Below the pieces are notes generated by a model. It was not told the origin of the DNA. It did no database searches and saw nothing but the letters and a program-made list of their open reading frames with translations. A stretch of 9,937 bases of DNA. Origin: Pseudomonadota bacterium (GTDB taxonomy: Bacteria > Pseudomonadota > Alphaproteobacteria > Sphingomonadales > Sphingomonadaceae). This document shows positions 5,974 through 9,937 of this stretch, in pieces. Position 1 is the first letter of the stretch, and each line of letters starts with the position of its first letter. The position numbers were made by a program, and so were the translations under genes. Location of the stretch: NCBI GenBank assembly GCA_023390675.1, contig JAEWCK010000086.1, positions 1 to 9,937 of the forward strand, given 5' to 3'.

Positions 5974-6023
5974 GGCCTCCCCGCCCGGGAGGGGCGAGAA
6001 GGCCGGAAAAGGGGCTTTTGGCC
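5974..6023 (-). terminator. Hairpin region after ald, probable terminator
   Basis: Two hairpins lie just downstream of the ald stop. The first (6001-6023) pairs GGCC plus AAAAG with CTTTT plus GGCC, with a two-base bulge. The second (5976-5992) pairs CCTCCC with GGGAGG around a five-base loop. There is no classical T-run on the minus strand after either stem, so termination is inferred from position and fold. Confidence 0.4.
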
Positions 6024-6040
6024 TGAACTTTACTGAACTT
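6023..6040. repeat. Tandem CTGAACTT repeat just after the ald stop
   Basis: CTGAACTT occurs twice with a 2-base TA spacer (6023-6030 and 6033-6040), a 10-base period matching one helical turn, starting 10 bases beyond the ald stop codon. It may be a chance duplication or a protein-binding direct repeat. No function can be assigned. Confidence 0.4.
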
Positions 6041-6049
6041 CCGGCGGGA

Positions 6050-7156
6050 TCAGCCCGCCCAGGCCTCGAACGGCAGGTCGAGATCGTCGGCTACGGCCTT
6101 GAACGCGATCTTGCCCTTGTAGACGTTGAGGCCGTTGGCGAGATGCTTGTCGGCCTTCATCGCGCCCTCGGCGCCCAGATTGGCGAGCTTGAGCACGAAG
6201 GGCAAAGTCGCGTTGTTGAGCGCGAAGGCCGAAGTGCGCGCGACCGCGCCCGGCATGTTGGCGACGCAATAATGGATCACGCCGTCGACTTCGTAGACGG
6301 GGTCGTCGTGCGTGGTCGCGCGGCTCGTCTCGAAGCAGCCGCCCTGGTCGATCGCGATGTCGACCAGCACGCTCCCGCGCATCATCGTCTTGAGCATGTC
6401 GCGCGTGACGAGCTTGGGCGCGGCCGCGCCCGGCACCAGCACTGCGCCGATCACCACCTGGCTGGTCTTCACGGCTTCGGCGATCGCCGCCTTCGAGGCA
6501 TAGGCGGTCTTGATCTGGCTGCCGAAATGCATGTCGAGCTCGGCGAGGCGCTCGTTCGAGATGTCGTAGATCGTCACGTCGGCGCGCTGGCCGGTCGCCA
6601 TCTGCGCGGCATTGATGCCCGAGACGCCGCCGCCCAGGATCGCGACCTTGCACGGCGCCACGCCCGGCACGCCGCCGAGCAGTTCGCCGCGGCCGCCTTG
6701 CTCTTTCTCGAGATAGTGCGACGCGACCAGGATCGACATCCGCCCCGCGACTTCGCTCATCGGCTTGAGCAGAGGCAGGGCGCCCGAGTTCGAGGTCACC
6801 GTCTCATAGGCGATGCAGGTCGCGCCGGACTTCATCAGCCCCTCCGCCTGCGGCTTGTCCGCGGCGAGGTGGAGATAGGTGAAGAGCAGGTGGCGCGATT
6901 CGAGCATCGCGATTTCCTGCGGCTGCGGCTCCTTGACCTTCACGATCATGTCCGAATTGGCGAACACGGCCTTGGCGTCGGGGGCGATCTTGGCCCCGAC
7001 CTTGGTGTAGGCCTCGTCGTCGAAATCGATGCCCATGCCAGCCTTGGTCTCGACGAGCACTTCATGGCCCGCATGGACCAGCTCGGCGACCGAAGCGGGG
7101 GTCAGACCGACGCGATATTCGTGGTTCTTGATTTCCTTGGGAACGCCGATGCGCAT
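6050..7156 (-). CDS. ald: Alanine dehydrogenase
   Basis: Alanine dehydrogenase interconverts L-alanine and NAD with pyruvate, ammonium and NADH in the cytoplasm, allowing use of alanine as carbon and nitrogen source or the reverse reaction. The 368-residue product starts with MRIGVPKEIKNHEYRV and has all the key residues at the standard numbering of the M. tuberculosis enzyme: R15, K75 (in VKVKEP), H96 (in YLHLAAD) and D270 (in DIAIDQGG). The NAD fold has GGGVSG at 175-180 and the ribose-binding acid D198 (IYDIS). The ATG at 7156 is preceded by AGGAGA on the minus strand and begins the conserved N-terminus, so longer reading from 7405 is rejected. It is divergent from an Lrp-family gene that probably regulates it. 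Length and motifs are normal. Confidence 0.96.
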   Translation of the reverse strand: MRIGVPKEIKNHEYRVGLTPASVAELVHAGHEVLVETKAGMGIDFDDEAYTKVGAKIAPDAKAVFANSDMIVKVKEPQPQEIAMLESRHLLFTYLHLAADKPQAEGLMKSGATCIAYETVTSNSGALPLLKPMSEVAGRMSILVASHYLEKEQGGRGELLGGVPGVAPCKVAILGGGVSGINAAQMATGQRADVTIYDISNERLAELDMHFGSQIKTAYASKAAIAEAVKTSQVVIGAVLVPGAAAPKLVTRDMLKTMMRGSVLVDIAIDQGGCFETSRATTHDDPVYEVDGVIHYCVANMPGAVARTSAFALNNATLPFVLKLANLGAEGAMKADKHLANGLNVYKGKIAFKAVADDLDLPFEAWAG

Positions 7157-7290
7157 GGGATCTCTCCTGGAATGTCTATGCGCATACTCTACCGCATCGA
7201 GTCGGGGCGAATCCCTGCAAAGTCCGCAGCGAATGGCTGCGCTGGCGCATGGAATTTCTGGATTTGCTTCCCATATGCGGTATCCATGCG
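7149..7290. promoter_or_regulatory. Divergent ald/Lrp-regulator control region with ATGCG/CGCAT motifs
   Basis: The 136 bases between the two divergent starts must hold both promoters. The palindrome ATGCGCAT occurs exactly twice, at 7149-7156 (covering the ald start codon) and at 7178-7185 (inside the 10-base palindrome TATGCGCATA, 7177-7186), with centres 29 bases apart. Further half-sites are CGCAT at 7193-7197 and 7246-7250, and ATGCG at 7275-7279 and 7286-7290 close to the regulator start. An imperfect inverted pair (CGCATGGAA near 7246, TTCCCATATGCG ending at 7279) is also visible. Lrp-family proteins bind several phased, degenerate sites, so this fits, but I could not place a clear -35/-10 pair. 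Confidence 0.45.
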
Positions 7291-7292
7291 AA

Positions 7293-7760
7293 ATGGACAG
7301 AATCGACGCGGCAATCCTCAAGGCACTGGCGGCGGATGCGCGCGCGCCGGTGAGCGCGGTCGCAGCGGATGTGGGACTCTCGCAATCGGCATGCACGCGC
7401 CGCATCCAGGGGCTCGAGGCATCGGGGCACCTGCTCGGCTATGGCGCGCGGCTGGGGCATCGGCGGCTGGGCTACCGGATCACCGCCTTGGTCGACATCA
7501 CGCTCGGCACGCAGGTCGAGGAGGATCTGGCGCGCTTCGAGGCGGCAGTGGCGGAGATCGACGGCGTCGTGGAGTGCGCATTGGTCTCGGGCGGGCAGGA
7601 TTACCGGCTCAAGATCATCTGCCGCGACCTCGACGATTACGAGCGGCTCCACCGCGAGCATCTCGGCAGGCTTCCCGGCATCGTCACGATCAACTCGAGC
7701 TTCGTGCTCCGGTCGGTGCCGACGCGGAGCGAAGCCGATGCGCTGTTCGGGACGCGTTGA
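7293..7760 (+). CDS. Lrp/AsnC family transcriptional regulator, probable ald regulator
   Basis: This 155-residue DNA-binding protein has an N-terminal helix-turn-helix (about 1-55: MDRIDAAILKALAADARAPV, then VGLSQSACTRRIQGLEASG) and a C-terminal ligand-sensing RAM domain (about 65-140: ALVSGGQDYRLKI, LGRLPGIVTINSSFVL, SVPTRS). Proteins of this type form octamers or higher oligomers and respond to amino acids. Because it is divergent from alanine dehydrogenase, it is likely an AldR-like activator that responds to alanine; this is inferred from context and not visible in the sequence. The ATG at 7293 begins the conserved MDRIDAAIL. An in-frame ATG at 7275 would add six residues. Neither has a good ribosome-binding site, so translation may be weak. 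Confidence 0.9.
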   Translation: MDRIDAAILKALAADARAPVSAVAADVGLSQSACTRRIQGLEASGHLLGYGARLGHRRLGYRITALVDITLGTQVEEDLARFEAAVAEIDGVVECALVSGGQDYRLKIICRDLDDYERLHREHLGRLPGIVTINSSFVLRSVPTRSEADALFGTR

Positions 7761-7804
7761 GGGAACCCGCGCCGCAGTCGTGCGCTGTGCGAAACGATGC
7801 GTCG

Positions 7805-7833
7805 TTGCTCGCGCATATTGCACGTGCTAACGG
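7805..7833 (+). promoter_or_regulatory. Candidate sigma-70 type promoter for kup
   Basis: TTGCTC (7805-7810) and TAACGG (7828-7833) are separated by 17 bases, a plausible though degenerate pair, in the 150-base gap before kup. The palindrome GCACGTGC (7820-7827) lies between and beside them. Transcription would start near 7840, just before the mini-ORFs. The evidence is weak. Confidence 0.28.
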
Positions 7834-7846
7834 CGCGCGCACCTTG

Positions 7847-7914
7847 ATGATGACGAGAACACAGGTCGCATGACCAGGTCCGTTTCCTCCAGCGCCCGAC
7901 ACCGGCGCCCGTGA
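7847..7914 (+). other. Two overlapping mini-ORFs leading into kup (possible leader peptides)
   Basis: ATG 7847 opens an eight-codon frame (MMTRTQVA) whose TGA (7871-7873) overlaps the ATG at 7870. That ATG opens a 14-codon frame (MTRSVSSSARHRRP) whose TGA (7912-7914) overlaps the GTG start of kup at 7911. Both junctions are 4-base NTGA overlaps. A weak AGG (7863-7865) precedes the second ATG, and none precedes the kup GTG. They could couple ribosomes into kup, or be chance. Confidence 0.3.
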
Positions 7915-9854
7915 CCGTCTCCCCCAGCGGAGCCGCCGAAGCAGCTCCGGCAAACGAAGAGCTCCATGCGGGCCATGGCCACAGCCATGACGCGTTGTGG
8001 AAGCTGTCCCTTGGCGCGATCGGCATCGTCTTCGGCGATATCGGCACGAGCCCGCTCTACGCGTTCCGCGAGACTTTTCACGGCCACCATTTCCTGCGGC
8101 TCGACACTGCGAACGTCATGGGCGTGATCAGCCTGATGTTCTGGTCGATGATGGCGGTGGTGACGCTCAAATATGTGTCGGTCATCATGCGCGCCGACAA
8201 CAAGGGCGAGGGCGGCAGCCTCGCGTTGCTCGCGCTCATCTCGCGCAGTGCCGGCAACAAGCGCTGGACCGCGGGGATCGTGCTGCTCGGCGTGTTCGCG
8301 ACTGCATTGTTCTACGGCGATTCGATGATCACCCCCGCGGTGTCGGTGCTATCCGCGGTCGAGGGTATCGCCGTCGCCGCGCCTTCGCTCGCAGGGCTGG
8401 TCGTGCCGATTGCGGTCGTTATCCTCGTGCTGCTCTTCTCGATCCAGAGCACCGGAACCGCGCGCGTCGGAATGCTGTTCGGGCCGATCATGCTGCTCTA
8501 TTTCGGCGTGATCGCGACGCTGGGCATCATCAGCATCGTCCATAGTCCGGCGATCCTCCAGGCGCTGCTGCCGACCCATGCGATCGAGTTCTTCTTGCGC
8601 GATCCGCTGCCCGCTTTCCTCGCCCTTGGTTCGGTCGTTCTCGCGGTGACCGGCGCCGAGGCGCTTTACGCCGACATGGGCCATTTCGGCCGCAACCCGA
8701 TCCGCGTTTCGTGGCTGTGCTTCGTGCTCCCCGCCCTGATCCTGAATTACATGGGGCAGGGCGCGATGATCCTGTCGCTCGATGCGGCGTCGACGGCCGA
8801 AGTGATCAAGAACCCCTTCTTCTATCTCGCGCCGGAAAGCCTCCGCCTGCCGCTCGTCATCCTCGCCACCCTTGCCGCGATCATCGCGTCGCAGGCAGTG
8901 ATCTCGGGCGCCTTTTCGGTGACGCAGCAGGCGATCCAGCTCGGCTTCGTGCCGCGCCTCAGGATCGAGCATACGAGCGCGTCGACCGCGGGGCAGATCT
9001 ACATTCCCTTGGTCAATTGGGCGCTGATGACGATGGTCATCCTGCTCGTGCTCAGCTTCCAGACCTCGTCGAACCTCACGGCCGCCTATGGCATCGCGGT
9101 CACTGGCGCGATGCTGATCGACAATTGCCTGCTCGCGGTGGTGCTGTTCAACCTGTGGAAGTGGAAGAAGCGCTATGCGCTGCCGCTGCTCGCGCTCTTC
9201 TTCACCGTCGACCTCGCTTATTTCGCGGCGAACCTCACCAAGGTGCCCGATGGCGGCTGGTTCCCGCTGCTCGTCGGGATGATCGTGTTCACGCTCCTCA
9301 CCACCTGGGCCAAGGGCCGCAAGCTGATGATCGATCGCCTCCGCGAGAGCGCGATGCCGATCAAGATCTTCATCGAATCGGCCGCAAGCTCGGCCTCGCG
9401 CGTGCCCGGCACCGCGGTGTTCATGACCTCGACGCCCGAGGGCGTGCCGCACGCGCTGCTGCACAACCTCAAGCACAACAAGGTGCTCCACGAGCGCGTG
9501 ATCCTGCTGACCGTCAAGATCAAGGACGTTCCCTACGTCATCGATGGCGATCGGATGCTGATCGAGGATCTTGGCAAGGGCTTCCACCGCATGATCCTCG
9601 CTTATGGCTTCATGCAGGAGGCCGACGTGCCCGCGGCATTGAAGCAGGTCTCGGCGTGCGGCTCCGAGTTCAAGATGATGGACACCAGCTTCTTCCTCGC
9701 CCGCCAGACGTTGCTCGCCTCGAGCCGGCCGGGGATGGCGATCTGGCGCGAGAAGCTGTTCGCCTGGATGCTCCGCAACGCCGAAAGCGCGATGGAGTTC
9801 TTCCGCCTGCCGACGAACCGCGTGGTCGAGCTGGGGAGCCAGGTCGAGATTTGA
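7911..9854 (+). CDS. kup: Kup/HAK/KT-family potassium uptake transporter
   Basis: Kup is an inner-membrane potassium transporter, probably proton-coupled. The 647-residue product has about 12 membrane helices up to residue 465 and a soluble C-terminal domain of about 180 residues. Family motifs are FGDIGTSPLYAFRETF at 41-56 (with the essential aspartate D43), YGDSMITPAVSVLSA at 135-149, GAEALYADMGHFGRNPIR at 248-265 (with E250) and YGIAVTGAMLID at 393-404. The N-terminal tail has a small histidine cluster (HAGHGHSHD, 19-27). GTG 7911 is the most upstream in-frame start, and the next possible start (TTG 7995) would remove the tail and begin right at the first helix. No ribosome-binding site is visible. 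The stop overlaps a possible downstream start. Confidence 0.95.
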   Translation: MTVSPSGAAEAAPANEELHAGHGHSHDALWKLSLGAIGIVFGDIGTSPLYAFRETFHGHHFLRLDTANVMGVISLMFWSMMAVVTLKYVSVIMRADNKGEGGSLALLALISRSAGNKRWTAGIVLLGVFATALFYGDSMITPAVSVLSAVEGIAVAAPSLAGLVVPIAVVILVLLFSIQSTGTARVGMLFGPIMLLYFGVIATLGIISIVHSPAILQALLPTHAIEFFLRDPLPAFLALGSVVLAVTGAEALYADMGHFGRNPIRVSWLCFVLPALILNYMGQGAMILSLDAASTAEVIKNPFFYLAPESLRLPLVILATLAAIIASQAVISGAFSVTQQAIQLGFVPRLRIEHTSASTAGQIYIPLVNWALMTMVILLVLSFQTSSNLTAAYGIAVTGAMLIDNCLLAVVLFNLWKWKKRYALPLLALFFTVDLAYFAANLTKVPDGGWFPLLVGMIVFTLLTTWAKGRKLMIDRLRESAMPIKIFIESAASSASRVPGTAVFMTSTPEGVPHALLHNLKHNKVLHERVILLTVKIKDVPYVIDGDRMLIEDLGKGFHRMILAYGFMQEADVPAALKQVSACGSEFKMMDTSFFLARQTLLASSRPGMAIWREKLFAWMLRNAESAMEFFRLPTNRVVELGSQVEI

Positions 9855-9937
9855 CTCCGGATCAGGTTCGGGGGCCGCCGCGCGTCGTGACGGCGCTGTT
9901 CGGACGGCACGACCAGGCGTGGTGCGAGGGCCTGCGC
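9851..9937 (+). CDS. Start of a downstream gene, truncated by window; possibly 2'-5' RNA ligase family
   Basis: A reading frame stays open from TTG 9851, which overlaps the kup stop as TTGA, to the end of the window (29 codons). An alternative start is GTG 9890. The visible peptide includes PRVVTALFGRHDQAWCEGLR. The string VTALFG...DQAW resembles, from memory, the beginning of small sphingomonad proteins annotated as 2'-5' RNA ligase or phosphoesterase family, in which RRAHFPPERN-like residues follow. The diagnostic HxT/S motifs would lie beyond the window, so this is tentative. Confidence 0.45.
   Translation, partial: MTPDQVRGPPRVVTALFGRHDQAWCEGLR

Noticed and set aside
7029..7292. Upstream extension of the Lrp-family gene
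   Set aside because: It would run through the control region and into ald. The conserved domain begins at the ATG at 7293.
7157..7405. Upstream extension of ald on the minus strand
   Set aside because: It would overlap the divergent regulator gene. The ATG at 7156 has a good ribosome-binding site and begins the conserved MRIGVPKEI.
7762..7786. GGAAC followed 16 bases later by CGCT as an EcfG promoter for kup
   Set aside because: The -10 element has a mismatch, and the distance to the kup start is more than 120 bases. It is much weaker than the site before the DUF3072 gene.
7793..7806. AACGA-TGCG-TCGTT hairpin after the Lrp gene as a terminator
   Set aside because: The stem is only five base pairs, has no T-run, and overlaps the candidate kup -35 element. 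It is too weak to call.
5834..7873. A very long open frame on the plus strand across ald and the Lrp gene
   Set aside because: It is antisense to ald, whose motifs and catalytic residues are intact, and its translation is low-complexity and rich in R, G, A and D. This is typical of open frames opposite GC-rich genes.
1..9937. CRISPR arrays, tRNA or rRNA genes, transposases, phage or defence genes
   Set aside because: None seen. The only repeats are the two palindromic elements and the short direct repeats listed, and all sizeable coding regions are recognisable housekeeping or transport genes.

Overview
The window reads as chromosomal DNA from a high-GC alphaproteobacterium, most likely a sphingomonad (Sphingomonas or a close relative). 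I infer this from the very high GC, the c-type cytochrome maturation genes sitting beside a leucine-dehydrogenase-type gene, two palindromic repeat families of a kind I associate with these genomes, an EcfG-type stress promoter, and the style of the Kup and DUF3072 proteins. No database search was possible. Almost every base belongs to a recognisable gene, and no gene-free stretch exceeds about 160 bases.

Layout. (1) Bases 2-493 hold the C-terminal half of an NAD-dependent Leu/Glu/Phe/Val-type amino-acid dehydrogenase, followed by a hairpin terminator. (2) Bases 651-5522 are a compact seven-gene System I cytochrome c maturation operon in the order ccmC-ccmD-ccmE-ccmF-ccmG-ccmH-ccmI. Every one of its six junctions is a 4-base start/stop overlap (ATGA five times, GTGA once). 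ccmA and ccmB are not present. (3) Bases 5523-6049 carry a palindromic repeat between convergent genes, a small DUF3072 gene on the minus strand with a well-formed EcfG-type promoter, and a hairpin region that probably ends the ald transcript. (4) Alanine dehydrogenase (ald, minus strand) and an Lrp/AsnC-family regulator (plus strand) are divergent around a 136-base control region rich in ATGCG/CGCAT motifs. (5) A Kup-type potassium transporter follows, preceded by two tiny overlapping reading frames. Its stop overlaps the possible start of a further gene that runs off the window.

How the genes work together. CcmC and CcmD load haem onto CcmE. CcmF with CcmH (and CcmI as the apocytochrome-handling TPR partner) transfers haem to apocytochrome c. 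CcmG and CcmH keep the CXXCH cysteines reduced. The Lrp-family protein probably senses an amino acid and controls alanine dehydrogenase, which links alanine to pyruvate and ammonium.

The most unusual feature is an 81-base palindromic repeat (27 codons, in phase) inside the start of ccmH. With the operon-consistent GTG start, the repeat is translated and supplies most of the CcmH signal peptide, including half of its hydrophobic core. Other points worth a second look are the EcfG promoter of the DUF3072 gene, paired ATGCGCAT palindromes at the ald start, a chain of overlapping mini-ORFs leading into kup, and an unusually short CcmI. I found no evidence of a wholly new multi-gene system here.
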